Below, piece after piece: positions 23,487 through 32,791 of a stretch of 53,734 bases of DNA. The stretch is taken from positions 1 through 53,734 of the forward strand of contig JAHHIE010000045.1 of assembly GCA_019358945.1 (NCBI GenBank), given 5' to 3'. Within the stretch, counting starts at the first letter, position 1, and every line of letters starts with the position of its first letter. A program made the position numbers and the translations under genes. Below the pieces are notes generated by a model. That model worked only from the letters and a program-made list of their open reading frames with translations, ran no database searches and had not been told where the DNA came from. This stretch comes from Stenomitos rutilans HA7619-LM2 (GTDB lineage Bacteria; Cyanobacteriota; Cyanobacteriia; Leptolyngbyales; Leptolyngbyaceae).

Positions 23487-25406
23487 CTACAGCGCAATCC
23501 CCCAGGCTGCCAAAACGGTTTTAATGCCTGCCGTAATGGTGGGCAAGTATTTCTCAGAGAACTCCAGCAGCCCATTGCCACGCTTGACGATCGTCGGCAA
23601 CGCATCCAACGCATCACCTGCGCGTTCCAGCAGATCAGGATTTTTACGATCGCCCCCCAACTTTGCGATCGCATCGACATGCTTCAGCGCTTTCTCTTTG
23701 TCTTTTGCGTCCAAGCCAGCGTCGGGTGTTTCGATCGCCGTTTTCAATTGCTTCAGCAGGTCTGCCAGCTTCAGTGCGTCAGGGTCTTTGGTGGCTTCCA
23801 ATTGACCGAGGGTGAGGGTGAGCGTGCCGCTGATGTCGCCGCCTGCTGCACCCGTGATTTCTTTGCCTGCCACGCCGCTATTGTCGCCGCCTACCAAACT
23901 ATTAATGCCGCCTGTCACGTTGTTTAGTTCGATGTTGCTGCGTTTGTCTGACATAGGATCTCCTGTGAATTGAGCGTTGGGAGCGTTGAGGATTGGTCTG
24001 CTGAATTGGTCGGTTTGATGATAAACGAAGCCTTGCAAGAACACGGATTGCTCTCGATAGACGGTGAGTTGCCCTTCAGCATGGGCTAACTTTTGCTGCG
24101 CTGCCTGCTCTGCTTCTCGTGATGCCGCCAGTTGTTTATGCAACTCGTAGTCGTGCGTAAACTGCGCGTGCATTGGCGCTTTGTCCGCTTCAGGATTGGC
24201 AACGGCTAGTTTGACGAACCGATTGCCATCGCCTACATCCACCAGCGAATGCAGCGACAAGCCTGCATCCTCGTACTCCGTGAGCAAATTTCGCAGTGCT
24301 ACATCAAACGCCTGCGGTTCAATGCCATTGTGAAAAAGAAAATCGAGCGTATTTGAAACCAATGTATCTGAGAACTGGCGCACCAGCTTCGCAAAATCTC
24401 CTGGCTGGAAGATACCGCTGGCAGGTCTACGTTCTTGCTGGTTTGGTTCTAAATAAATGTAGTCACAACGCACATCATTGAAGCGAGTCGCGGCATTGAT
24501 TCCCCAATGTTGAATGCAGGCTCCGGTTAAGACAGCATGAGAAAAATCGGTGCCTAATGCCTGTGTGCTTTCTAAGTGGGCGTGTTTTAAGTTAGCGTTC
24601 TGCAAATTCGCATCATTCAAGTTTGCCCTCAGTAAATTAGCGCCCTCTAGCTCAACCCCTGCCAGGTGAAGGCGCTGTAAGTTGACTTGGCTGTAATCTT
24701 GACTGCAACCGTTGCGGCTTGTGCAGAGTGCCCGGATGGTGTCATTAAAGTCGTTGGGGAATTTGCATCGAGCAAACGAGACGTGAGTCCAGTCCACAAA
24801 GTCAAGGGTTGCATTTGAAAAATCAGCATTATGAATAGTGGCATCAGAAAACCTTGCATTGGTCAGATCAGCAGCCTCGAAGATAGTGCCACGTCGATAG
24901 CGAATCGTTTTGATTTGCTCTCTAAACCAGTAGATGGCGAATCCAGCAAAGAGAATTGCAACACTACCCCCAGCAATGCCTTCCGCTATTGCGCCTCTGC
25001 AAAAGGCAGAGATTGCAGCGATAGCGAGAGCGCCAGCGACGACGACAGCAATAGCGAAAAGGACAACGCCAGTGCCAGTGCCAGCGACAACGACAGCGAA
25101 AACGCCAGCGACGGCGAAAAGGACAACGGCAGCGACAGCGAAAAGGGCAACGGCAAAGGCAGCGATGCCATTGGTAGCTAAAAAGACAGCGAAACCGACA
25201 ACGAGAACGAAAATTTCAACAAACTGGAGTATAAGTTGCTTACGGCTTTGCCCAGTTTTAACTTGCTGAAAGTCTGCGCCTGCTAACATAGCATCGCTGA
25301 AATTGCAGCCTCGGATGTCAGATTTGCTGAAGTTTACGTCTGCAAGGTTTTGCTGCTTGAACGATCGGTTTTGCAAATCTTGCTTATGGTAGTGCAGTTG
25401 GGGCAT
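23487..25406 (-). CDS. Membrane pentapeptide-repeat protein
   Basis: The 639-residue protein starts with pentapeptide-like repeats (LANVNFSKSDIRGCNFSDAMLAGADF, about 20-46). It continues with a very hydrophobic region of about 58-165 built from Ala, Val, Phe and Gly (AVALFAVAAVVLFAVAG), enough for four or five membrane helices. More pentapeptides occur at about 175-305 (ANLLRANLNDANLQNANLKHAHL). The C-terminal third has a helical part, then NIELNNVTGGINSLVGGDNSG and a domain with GGDISGTLTLTLGQL that ends in LPTIVKRGNGLLEFSEKYLPTI. I recall this tail from cyanobacterial signalling or defence proteins, but its role is unknown. The membrane part is encoded by GCGACAGCGAAAAC-like DNA repeats. 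Confidence 0.75.
   Translation of the reverse strand: MPQLHYHKQDLQNRSFKQQNLADVNFSKSDIRGCNFSDAMLAGADFQQVKTGQSRKQLILQFVEIFVLVVGFAVFLATNGIAAFAVALFAVAAVVLFAVAGVFAVVVAGTGTGVVLFAIAVVVAGALAIAAISAFCRGAIAEGIAGGSVAILFAGFAIYWFREQIKTIRYRRGTIFEAADLTNARFSDATIHNADFSNATLDFVDWTHVSFARCKFPNDFNDTIRALCTSRNGCSQDYSQVNLQRLHLAGVELEGANLLRANLNDANLQNANLKHAHLESTQALGTDFSHAVLTGACIQHWGINAATRFNDVRCDYIYLEPNQQERRPASGIFQPGDFAKLVRQFSDTLVSNTLDFLFHNGIEPQAFDVALRNLLTEYEDAGLSLHSLVDVGDGNRFVKLAVANPEADKAPMHAQFTHDYELHKQLAASREAEQAAQQKLAHAEGQLTVYREQSVFLQGFVYHQTDQFSRPILNAPNAQFTGDPMSDKRSNIELNNVTGGINSLVGGDNSGVAGKEITGAAGGDISGTLTLTLGQLEATKDPDALKLADLLKQLKTAIETPDAGLDAKDKEKALKHVDAIAKLGGDRKNPDLLERAGDALDALPTIVKRGNGLLEFSEKYLPTITAGIKTVLAAWGIAL
25015..25160. 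repeat. Tandem DNA repeat encoding the membrane segment
   Basis: Imperfect repeats of GCCAGCGACGGCGAAAAG-type sequence lie inside the pentapeptide gene. On the coding strand they give alternating Ala, Val, Phe and Leu. It suggests that the transmembrane region grew by repeat expansion. Confidence 0.6.
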
Positions 25407-25494
25407 GGGGGCGCAGAGCAGTGGGTGCAGCAGGCTTCTCGTTCATTATTGCCTTGCCAAAAGATTTCGTCATCATAGTGGTCAGGGCTGACGC

Positions 25495-25527
25495 AAACCT
25501 CGGAGATTTATAAAACCTCCGAGGTTT
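25495..25527. repeat. Paired palindrome, pair D
   Basis: AAACCTCGGAGATTT (25495-25509) and AAACCTCCGAGGTTT (25513-25527) are only 3 bp apart, closer than the other pairs. Array D starts about 40-66 bp downstream. Confidence 0.8.
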
Positions 25528-25567
25528 AGTCCGGGACAATCCTGATGCATTGCCATACATTGCGATC

Positions 25568-25824
25568 GGATCACGATTCATTACAAATGGATCGGGTCAC
25601 ATTACCAATCGATCGGGTCACAATCCTTCTGCATTGCGTCGCATTGGCATTGTGTCGGGTCACAATCCTTGTGTATTGCCCCACAATGCTGTTGTAATGG
25701 GTCACATTGGCAATGTATCGCCTCGCAATCGCATTGTGTTGGGTCACGTTGCTTTTGTATGGCATCACAATGCTTCTGCATGGACTGACATTGCTTCTGC
25801 ATGGACTGACATTGCTTTTGTTAG
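25568..25824. repeat. Degenerate 21-bp tandem array, array D
   Basis: From 25594 to 25824 there are eleven units of exactly 21 bp, such as GGGTCACAATCCTTCTGCAT(T) and GGGTCACATTGGCAATGTAT(C). An irregular unit precedes them from 25568. Several frames on both strands remain open because the unit has few stops, giving heptapeptide-like reading frames (for example MQKQCQS, MQKHCDA), which I take as by-products. Its right end lies 80 bp before valS. Confidence 0.85.
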
Positions 25825-25903
25825 CTCGACGCGCCATCCCGTTCGCATCCCAACCGCGCGTCGTGGCAGAATGTATCAAAGTTAAACACACGTAGCTGCT
25901 CCC

Positions 25904-28717
25904 ATGACCGCCGCAACCCCAAATCTGCCCAGCCAATACGACCCTGCAACCGCCGAAGCCAAATGGCAGCATTTATGGGAGGCAAACGCGGTCTTCAAAG
26001 CTGACCCCAATCATCCCGGCGAACCGTACTGCATCGTGATTCCGCCGCCCAACGTCACGGGCAGCTTGCACATGGGTCATGCCTTCGAGCATTCCTTAAT
26101 TGATGTGCTGATTCGCTATCACCGGATGCTGGGGCGCAACACCCTCTGGCTACCGGGCACCGACCACGCCAGTATTGCCGTCAGCACCATTCTGGACAAG
26201 GAACTGAAGGCGCAGAAGAAAAAGCGGCAGGATGTGGGGCGAGAGGCATACCTGAAACGCGCCTGGGAGTGGAAAGAAGAATCGGGCGGCACGATCGTCG
26301 GTCAATTGCGCCGTTTGGGGCTGTCGGTAGACTGGTCGCGGGAACGTTTCACGATGGACGAAGGCTTGTCTGAAGCGGTGGTAGAAGCGTTTGTGCAACT
26401 CTATGACGAAAAGCTGATTTATCGCGGCGAGTACCTCGTCAACTGGTGCCCTGCCACGCAATCCGCCGTGTCGGATACCGAAGTGGAGAACCAGGAAGTC
26501 AACGGGCATCTGTGGCATTTCCGCTATCCCCTTACGGATGGGTCTGGCTTTGTGGAAGTGGCAACCACACGCCCCGAAACGATGCTGGGCGATACGGCTG
26601 TGGTGGTGAATCCCAACGACGATCGCTACAAATCTCTAATCGGCAAAACGCTGACCTTACCTCTCGTGGGTCGGCAGATTCCCATCATTGCGGATGAGTA
26701 CGTCGATGCCACCTTTGGGACGGGTTGCGTGAAAGTCACCCCTGCCCACGACCCCAACGACTTTGAAATGGGCAAGCGCCACAACCTGCCGTTCATCAAC
26801 ATCATGAACAAAGACGGGAGCCTGAACGAGAATGCAGGCGCGTTTCAGGGACAAGATCGCTTTGTGGCGCGGAAGAACGTCGTTGCGCAGTTGGAGTCAG
26901 AAGGCTTCCTGGTCAAAACTGAGGACTACAAGCATACGGTGCCCTATAGCGATCGCGGTAAGGTGCCCGTTGAGCCGTTGCTTTCAACCCAGTGGTTCGT
27001 CAAAATTCGCCCGATGGCAGACCAGACGCTGGAGTTTCTGGATGGTCAGCAGTCACCCGCCTTTGTGCCCGATCGCTGGACGAAAGTGTACCGCGATTGG
27101 CTGGTGAGCCTGCGCGACTGGTGCATCTCGCGCCAACTCTGGTGGGGGCATCAAATTCCGGCCTGGTATGCCGTGAATGAAACAGGCGGCGAGATTCAAG
27201 ACAACACGCCGTTTGTGGTGGCACGGAATGAGGCAGAGGCAAGGGAAAAGGCGATCGCCCAATTCGGTGCAGACGTTAAACTCGTCCAAGATCCCGATGT
27301 GCTCGACACCTGGTTCTCATCGGGACTGTGGCCCTTCTCCACGCTCGGCTGGCCCGAACAAACCGCCGATCTCGCGCGCTACTATCCCACCACCACGCTC
27401 GTCACAGGGTTCGACATTATCTTCTTCTGGGTCGCCCGTATGACCATGATGGCAGGGCACTTCACCGGAAAAATGCCCTTTCAAACCGTCTACATTCACG
27501 GCTTGGTGCGGGACGAAAACAACAAAAAGATGTCCAAATCCTCCAACAACGGTATCGATCCACTGTTGCTGATCAACAAATACGGCACCGATGCGGTACG
27601 CTATACCCTCATCCGCGAAGTCGCAGGGGCAGGGCAGGACATTCGCCTGGAATACAACCGCAAAACCGACGAATCCGCCACCGTCGAAGCCTCCCGTAAC
27701 TTTACGAACAAGCTGTGGAATGCATCCCGGTTTGTGTTGATGAATGTGGGGAGTGGGAGTTTGGGAGGCAGGGAGGCAGGGGAGGCAGGGGGCAATAATC
27801 AAGAACCTTTTCATCCTTTATCCTTTATCCTTCATCCTTCATCCTTCACCCCCACACCCCACACCCTCGAACTCGCCGATCGCTGGATTCTCTCTCGCTT
27901 CCACCAGGTGACGCAGCAAACCCGTGACGCGATCGACCATTTCGGTTTAGGAGAAGCCGCCAAAGGGCTGTATGAATTTATCTGGGGTGATTTCTGCGAC
28001 TGGTATATCGAGCTAGTGAAGCCGCGCTTACAGGGCGATGATGCTGAGTCCAAACAGACGGTTCAACAGGTGCTAGTCTTCGTTCTGGAAGGCATTCTCA
28101 AGCTGCTGCATCCGTTCACACCGCATATTACAGAAGAGATCTGGCATACGCTGACGCAAGCAGGCGACGATCGCTATCTGGCGCTGCAACCCTATCCTGA
28201 GTCGGATACTAGCCTGATCGATCCTGAACTAGAGCAACAGTTTGATTTGCTCATCGGCACCATTCGCACCATTCGTAACTTGCGTGCCGAAGCGGAGATC
28301 AAGCCAGCGGTGAAAGTGACGGCGATTTTGCAGACTGAGAGCGATCGCGAACAGCAAATCCTTAATGCAGGTCAGGCTTACATCAAAGACTTGGGGAAAG
28401 TAGAAACGCTGACCATCACGACCATCAATGATGCCGCGCAGGTAGCTACCGATGCGTCTCAGGCGATCGCGGGTGTAGTCGGCACGGTGCAGGTGGTGAT
28501 TCCACTGGCAGGTGTCGTTGACTTGGGAGCACAACGCATTAAGATTGAACGCGATCTAAAACGGGTGGAGGCGGAAATTCAATCTCTCTCTGGTCGTCTC
28601 AGCAATCCGGGGTTTGTCAACAAAGCGCCTGCGGATGTCGTTGAGAACGCACGGGCAACCCTGGCAGAAGCTGAGAAACAAGCAGAGCTTTTGGGCGATC
28701 GGCTCAGCAAACTTTAG
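25904..28717 (+). CDS. valS: Valyl-tRNA synthetase with in-frame repeat insert
   Basis: ValS charges tRNA(Val). The 937-residue protein has the class I signatures HMGH (56-59) and KKMSKS (K542-S546), the GTDHASIAV segment, and an editing domain with [16 protein letters not shown] and HDPNDFEMG. The C-terminal coiled coil ([17 protein letters not shown]) is present. Residues about 614-656, [18 protein letters not shown] then [17 protein letters not shown], are low complexity and are encoded by GGGAGGCAGGG and TCATCCTTTATCC repeats of the intergenic type. They lie exactly at the junction of the catalytic core (ASRFVLMN) and the anticodon-binding domain ([12 protein letters not shown]). The frame is intact. 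Confidence 0.95.
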   Translation: MTAATPNLPSQYDPATAEAKWQHLWEANAVFKADPNHPGEPYCIVIPPPNVTGSLHMGHAFEHSLIDVLIRYHRMLGRNTLWLPGTDHASIAVSTILDKELKAQKKKRQDVGREAYLKRAWEWKEESGGTIVGQLRRLGLSVDWSRERFTMDEGLSEAVVEAFVQLYDEKLIYRGEYLVNWCPATQSAVSDTEVENQEVNGHLWHFRYPLTDGSGFVEVATTRPETMLGDTAVVVNPNDDRYKSLIGKTLTLPLVGRQIPIIADEYVDATFGTGCVKVTPAHDPNDFEMGKRHNLPFINIMNKDGSLNENAGAFQGQDRFVARKNVVAQLESEGFLVKTEDYKHTVPYSDRGKVPVEPLLSTQWFVKIRPMADQTLEFLDGQQSPAFVPDRWTKVYRDWLVSLRDWCISRQLWWGHQIPAWYAVNETGGEIQDNTPFVVARNEAEAREKAIAQFGADVKLVQDPDVLDTWFSSGLWPFSTLGWPEQTADLARYYPTTTLVTGFDIIFFWVARMTMMAGHFTGKMPFQTVYIHGLVRDENNKKMSKSSNNGIDPLLLINKYGTDAVRYTLIREVAGAGQDIRLEYNRKTDESATVEASRNFTNKLWNASRFVLMNVGSGSLGGREAGEAGGNNQEPFHPLSFILHPSSFTPTPHTLELADRWILSRFHQVTQQTRDAIDHFGLGEAAKGLYEFIWGDFCDWYIELVKPRLQGDDAESKQTVQQVLVFVLEGILKLLHPFTPHITEEIWHTLTQAGDDRYLALQPYPESDTSLIDPELEQQFDLLIGTIRTIRNLRAEAEIKPAVKVTAILQTESDREQQILNAGQAYIKDLGKVETLTITTINDAAQVATDASQAIAGVVGTVQVVIPLAGVVDLGAQRIKIERDLKRVEAEIQSLSGRLSNPGFVNKAPADVVENARATLAEAEKQAELLGDRLSKL

Positions 28718-29167
28718 TGCTTCTACAGGCACCCAAACACCAGCTCCAGTCTACCAACATGTGTTTCTTCCTCAACTTTAGGACGGAAGACTCAGAACAC
28801 CACAAGGGGCAATGCGCTTCTCCTCCTACCGACAAAGCCCAACTGTCTCAGCATGTAGGTTTAATCCAACCCTACATTTTTTGGGGCTAGCAGCAACAGG
28901 TGGAGTCTGTGTCTTGCGATCGCATTACCCCGGCAACGATTGTTTAGATCTCTGGCAACTTCACGCTACGGTAGTAGGATATGTTGGGCCTCGTCGTTAC
29001 GCACCCTTAAGCCTGGTTTCGGTGCGTGACGCTGTCGCTTTTCTTGAATGCCGAAGGCTATACGGCACCCTCTAACTCATGTCGTACCAGATTAGATTGA
29101 AAATGCGACACATTTTGTAGGGGCAAGGCATTGCCTTACTGACGTGGAAGCAGCTGTAGGATGGCTA
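28718..29167. other. Intergenic 450 bp with degenerate GTAGG repeats
   Basis: TGTAGG and CCCTACA form a weak stem near 28853-28877. GTAGGGGCAAGGCATTGCC and GTAGGATGG words are degenerate forms of common cyanobacterial intergenic repeats. An open frame at 28812-29075 lacks protein-like sequence. I see no gene. Confidence 0.5.
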
Positions 29168-29923
29168 CTAGGGTTCAGAATTTGATGAGGCATTTGATGA
29201 GTCTTCGGAAACCAACTCTGCTTGTTGTGTAGCTTCCTCTGAAGCACAAGTTGGTTTCAACGCTTTTTGGGCAAGCCGTGTAGTGTAAACAGCCGCACCC
29301 ATCGCCAAAACTACCCCCCCTGTTTGCAAGGCCAATTTTCTAGGCGTTAGCCCTTCTTGTAGGAGCGCAATGCCAAACGAGCCTAAATAAACGTACAGAG
29401 TGATGACAGGCAACATACCTAACCATGAAAAGAAACAGTACTGCCAGAAATTGACTCTTGTACAGCTAAACCCATAATTGAGAATGTTAGAAGGAACTAG
29501 CGGCGAGAGGCGAGTGAGCAACAATATCTTCCACCCCTTCTTACCAACAGCTTGATCAAGCTGGGCAAAACGAGGGTGTTTACTAATCCACTTTTTAATT
29601 CGTTGTCGAGCGATTGTACGACCCAAGAGGAAGCAGACGATCGCGCCCAAGGTATCGGCGATCGAAACGGTGAGAGTGCCTTTAGCTAACCCAAAAATTG
29701 TGCCTGCAACTAAAATCAGAAGAATGTTGGGAAATCCCAGCACGGTGGCAAACAGATACATGGCAATAAATGCAGGCATCGCTGCTGGCCCCAGCTTAGC
29801 CAGCCAGTCTTTCAAAACCGTAAACCAGTCTTTAAGAGGAAGCGTGCTGGCTAGTAGAGCAAGCAGTATACACCCACCAATTAGCAACCAGAATTTTCGG
29901 CTGCGAAGCCAATTTAATTTCAT
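29168..29923 (-). CDS. TVP38/TMEM64 (VTT domain) membrane protein
   Basis: A 251-residue inner-membrane protein with five to six hydrophobic segments. The first, LLIGGCILLALLASTLPL, follows a basic N-terminus. The VTT/DedA-like core shows FPNILLILVAGTIFGLAKGTLTVSIADTLGAIVCFLLGR, with the Gly-rich re-entrant loop, then LLTRLSPLVPSNILNYGFSCTRV, a family hallmark. The family is linked to lipid scrambling or membrane homeostasis in other organisms; in bacteria its role is open. The C-terminus is a Ser- and Glu-rich tail of about 35 residues. The gene is monocistronic. Confidence 0.88.
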   Translation of the reverse strand: MKLNWLRSRKFWLLIGGCILLALLASTLPLKDWFTVLKDWLAKLGPAAMPAFIAMYLFATVLGFPNILLILVAGTIFGLAKGTLTVSIADTLGAIVCFLLGRTIARQRIKKWISKHPRFAQLDQAVGKKGWKILLLTRLSPLVPSNILNYGFSCTRVNFWQYCFFSWLGMLPVITLYVYLGSFGIALLQEGLTPRKLALQTGGVVLAMGAAVYTTRLAQKALKPTCASEEATQQAELVSEDSSNASSNSEP

Positions 29924-30479
29924 GTTTATATCAATTGTTAGCTTGCGTATGGGTGTAGCAATTCTGAACTCAGCCTTTCAATTGGTTATAAGCGAGAAGG
30001 GGATGCATACTTTCTCAAAAGAAAACAATTCAAAAGTTGTATAGCTTTATACACCTTTGCTTGTTTGGTAAAAACTGGCGTTGCTAGCCATATGTTTTAG
30101 GAAAACCGGAATTGAGTAAGTAATTCAGATCAGCATAAGCATTATATCTATTCAACTTTAAGCCGATAAGTACGATCGCTACTTTCTTTTGGAAAGGGGT
30201 CATCATCAATTCAGCCTCAAGATAGAATGCGCATCAGAAGTAAATGCCTACTCTTGTGAAATATGTGTTCAAGAGGGGAAAGTCATGCTATCAAACGATT
30301 TATTAAAACGAGCGACAAGATGGCCTCGATATTTCTCTCAAGATAATTCTGGACCCAAATCGCTGTGTCGGCTACTAAATAAGGAGATTATGCTATCAGA
30401 TGAGAGATAGCGTATAACGCAATCAATAAAGGCATACACAATAAAAACATGCACCGGACTACAGCTTTACATGTGAAAA
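29924..30479. other. Intergenic 556 bp before crtW
   Basis: The DNA is AT-richer than its surroundings. The words ATGCTATCA near 30286 and 30390 form a direct repeat. An open frame at 30189-30410 has no recognisable sequence and is not supported. The crtW promoter should lie here; I see no certain boxes. Confidence 0.4.
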
Positions 30480-31271
30480 ATGACACAGACATTATTTTCT
30501 TTGAAAGAGCCTGTGGAAGCGATAGAACACCCAGCGCAAAAGATAGAGGCTCAATCTATTAAAGGTTTTATTATTGCAATCACGATCTTAATATTGTGGC
30601 TTGTTAGTTTAATTTTTCTTCTTTCAGCCAATGTTTCTAATTTCAGTATTTGGCTAACTGGAAAAGCGTTGATCTGGCAGAGCCTCCTTTACACGGGCTT
30701 ATTCATTACGGCTCATGATGCCATGCATGGAGCAGTTTTTCCTGTCAACCTTAAAGCCAACAATGCCATTGGCTCTCTGTCAGTATTCTGCTACGGATTA
30801 TTCTCTTATCAAGAACTGCTTAGAAAGCATTGGTTACACCATAAATATCCCGCTACACAGCGTGATCCGGATTTTCACAATGGTAGCAGACCCAATGTTT
30901 TTATCTGGTATTTCCAGTTCATGAAGCGCTATTGGAACTGGAGTAGGACAGCAGTCTTAGTGCTCTCACTGGGTATCATCCATTATCTTTTGCATGTTTC
31001 TGAAGCAAATTTAGCGCTATTTTGGGTGATTCCTTCGATTTTAAGCTCAGTGCAGCTATTTTACTTTGGTACTTATTTACCTCATCGTGAACCAGATACT
31101 GGTTATAGCAATTGCCATCGTGCTCAGAGTACAACGTTTCCTCTCATTTGGTCGTTCTTGACTTGCTATCACTTTGGTTATCACGAAGAACACCATGAAT
31201 ATCCTCACGTTCCCTGGTGGCACCTCCCTAAAATTTACCAACTAAAGCAGACCAGACACTCACAGCGCTAA
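30480..31271 (+). CDS. crtW: Beta-carotene ketolase
   Basis: CrtW is a membrane di-iron ketolase that turns beta-carotene into echinenone and canthaxanthin, with roles in photoprotection and as a supplier of ketocarotenoid for orange carotenoid protein. The 263-residue protein contains all three His motifs of the ketolase group: H79-D-A-M-H83, H117-W-L-H-H121 with KYPATQRDPDFHNG after it, and HEEHHEYPH from about 235. Four hydrophobic segments are visible. The base composition is AT-richer than its neighbours, consistent with separate transfer, although that is only an impression. No other carotenoid gene lies nearby. Confidence 0.92.
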   Translation: MTQTLFSLKEPVEAIEHPAQKIEAQSIKGFIIAITILILWLVSLIFLLSANVSNFSIWLTGKALIWQSLLYTGLFITAHDAMHGAVFPVNLKANNAIGSLSVFCYGLFSYQELLRKHWLHHKYPATQRDPDFHNGSRPNVFIWYFQFMKRYWNWSRTAVLVLSLGIIHYLLHVSEANLALFWVIPSILSSVQLFYFGTYLPHREPDTGYSNCHRAQSTTFPLIWSFLTCYHFGYHEEHHEYPHVPWWHLPKIYQLKQTRHSQR

Positions 31272-31796
31272 GCTCACTGAAGGAGAATCAGAAAGCATGG
31301 CTCGTAAAGCTTTCTGAAACATTGGCTTAGCTGACTCAGAGTTTCTAAGGTGTGCAGATTTTTACAGAGATAAAAAGTTTACCTGTTTTATTTGCTGGCA
31401 GTTTCACACAGATAGTCAATGAAATAGCCTTCATTTGTTGGTTGTTGAACTTCGCAACAGCTAATGTTATTGATAGCAAAAGTGGATAGGCAAACTCTGT
31501 TGCTGCCGATGATGCACAGAAGAATATAACTGGGATGTTCCCAACAGAATGTGCAGAAAATGGCACAGCAGTTGATCCACTGGTCTGGTCATTCAGCCAT
31601 CTTTTTCTTTCGGAGTCGTTTACTGCTTTCTCACTGATCTCTCACCAGGATTGAAGGATATCTAAGATTGCGATCGTCCGTGCAGGCCTCGCCGGATGCT
31701 CAGCGGGTATCACCTGGCAAGCAGCGGACATGACCATGCGGTTACAGGTGTGGTGCCCTACAACGAAGTCCTGGCTTCGCTTAAGCAGTGATGGAT
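31272..31796. other. Intergenic, 525 bp, with gene debris
   Basis: CAGAAAGC and GCTTTCTG form an 8-bp hairpin at 31289-31316, possibly ending crtW. No full gene is seen. One strand reads without stops for short spells (for example FAGSFTQIVNEIAFICWLLN near 31390), which may be decayed coding sequence of unknown origin. Confidence 0.4.
31664..31753 (+). pseudogene. Possible relic of an FAD-dependent oxidoreductase N-terminus
   Basis: The plus strand reads KIAIVRAGLAGCSAGITWQA, close to the dinucleotide-binding start KIAIVGAGLAG of FAD oxidoreductases, with the first Gly of GxGxxG replaced by Arg. No start codon, Rossmann acidic residue or downstream domain remains. I take this as a degraded fragment with low certainty. 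Confidence 0.3.
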
Positions 31797-32420
31797 TTAG
31801 CTTGAACCAATAACATAGGGGAGAAACGCACGCCGTATTTCTGATGCACCCCGCAGGCTAGGCTCGATCGTCGCTGTAAACCAGGATGGATCGCCCTTGA
31901 GAAAATGTGCGTGAAGATCAACACATTGCCCATAGCGATCTGCAGCGTCCTTAATCGCTGTATTAATGCGTTGGAGGTTTGTACGAGCGATCGTGGGATC
32001 AATCCCTGAAAAGTTGCGTCGATCGTCTCCCAGTGTAGGGTCATAGACTGTACCCAAGCAGACGGGACGAATGGGTAATTGCTGTACAAAGGCATCGAGG
32101 ACACTGGCAAAGGTGGCGATTCCTGGGCCTGTATCCTGCATGAGTCCCCGCAGCAGATCATTACCGCCCACAGTGATCAGAGCGATCGCCTTCTCCTCAA
32201 CCCTTAAACCCTGTACCTGAGCGGGCAAACCCGCAACCGTCGCCCCATCACGAGCACGATGTTCTAAGCGGGCCGATCCACGTGAAGTGAGGTCTTGACC
32301 CTTAAAGTCGGGAAACAGGCGATCGTCATTTTGCACAAGGAGCTGTCCTGGATGCACACCGAACTCGTTGTAGCGACCGCAATCGAGAATTGAATCACCA
32401 AATGTATAGAGAGTTACCAT
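31797..32420 (-). CDS. SGNH/GDSL-type esterase
   Basis: The 207-residue form starting at ATG 32420 has the four SGNH blocks. GDSILD supplies the nucleophile Ser near residue 9, a Gly follows, ALITVGGNDLLR gives the Asn of block III, and DLHAHFLKGDPSW contains the Asp-His pair of block V. A longer frame from 32462 adds 14 residues (MALTLLGCKQRAQL) and is less likely. Substrate may be an ester or acyl group; it is not predictable. There is no signal peptide on the short form. Confidence 0.85.
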   Translation of the reverse strand: MVTLYTFGDSILDCGRYNEFGVHPGQLLVQNDDRLFPDFKGQDLTSRGSARLEHRARDGATVAGLPAQVQGLRVEEKAIALITVGGNDLLRGLMQDTGPGIATFASVLDAFVQQLPIRPVCLGTVYDPTLGDDRRNFSGIDPTIARTNLQRINTAIKDAADRYGQCVDLHAHFLKGDPSWFTATIEPSLRGASEIRRAFLPYVIGSS

Positions 32421-32462
32421 TAATTGTGCCCGTTGCTTACAGCCCAAAAGCGTTAGAGCCAT

Positions 32463-32791
32463 TGCTCCTCCAACCGCTTGAATCCATCGTCGTCGTGTTA
32501 GGGCGCGTTATCAATTAAGCTCAAAAGCCTTGTGCCTCAGTCTTACCGCGCCCGTCCTCACAGATAGGCTAGGGGCTGGAACCCTTGCTGCCAGTTATGT
32601 GTACGAGTAATTGATGGCAGCCCCTAGTTGAAAGGTAGCCATCATACTAACCGTTTAAAGCAAAATTGAGTCAGGCGGTCTAATGATTTCAGCCATCTGC
32701 ATCTCTTCTACGTTAGAAGAAGTGAATAAAGCAAATTAGATTTGCGGAATGAGCAACGAGTAGGCTGTAGTTCAAGGCTGCTCAAATTTTA
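32463..32791. other. Intergenic with a 10-bp inverted repeat
   Basis: CTAGGGGCTG (32569-32578) and CAGCCCCTAG (32618-32627) are perfect complements with a 39-bp loop. No T-run follows. I see no gene in the 329 bp. Confidence 0.45.

Noticed and set aside
24986-25171. Open frame with a repeated Leu/Pro/Ser/Phe sequence
   Set aside because: It is an alternative frame of the repeat that encodes the membrane helices of the pentapeptide protein.
25550-25972. Several long open frames over the 21-bp array before valS, including heptad-like proteins
   Set aside because: They are open on both strands at once because the repeat unit has few stops; starts and ends fall in unrelated sequence.
28812-29075. 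Open frame of 87 codons after valS
   Set aside because: Covers degenerate GTAGG-type intergenic repeats; no protein features.
30189-30410. Open frame of 73 codons before crtW
   Set aside because: No recognisable motif and no ribosome-binding site, although a short unknown gene cannot be fully excluded.
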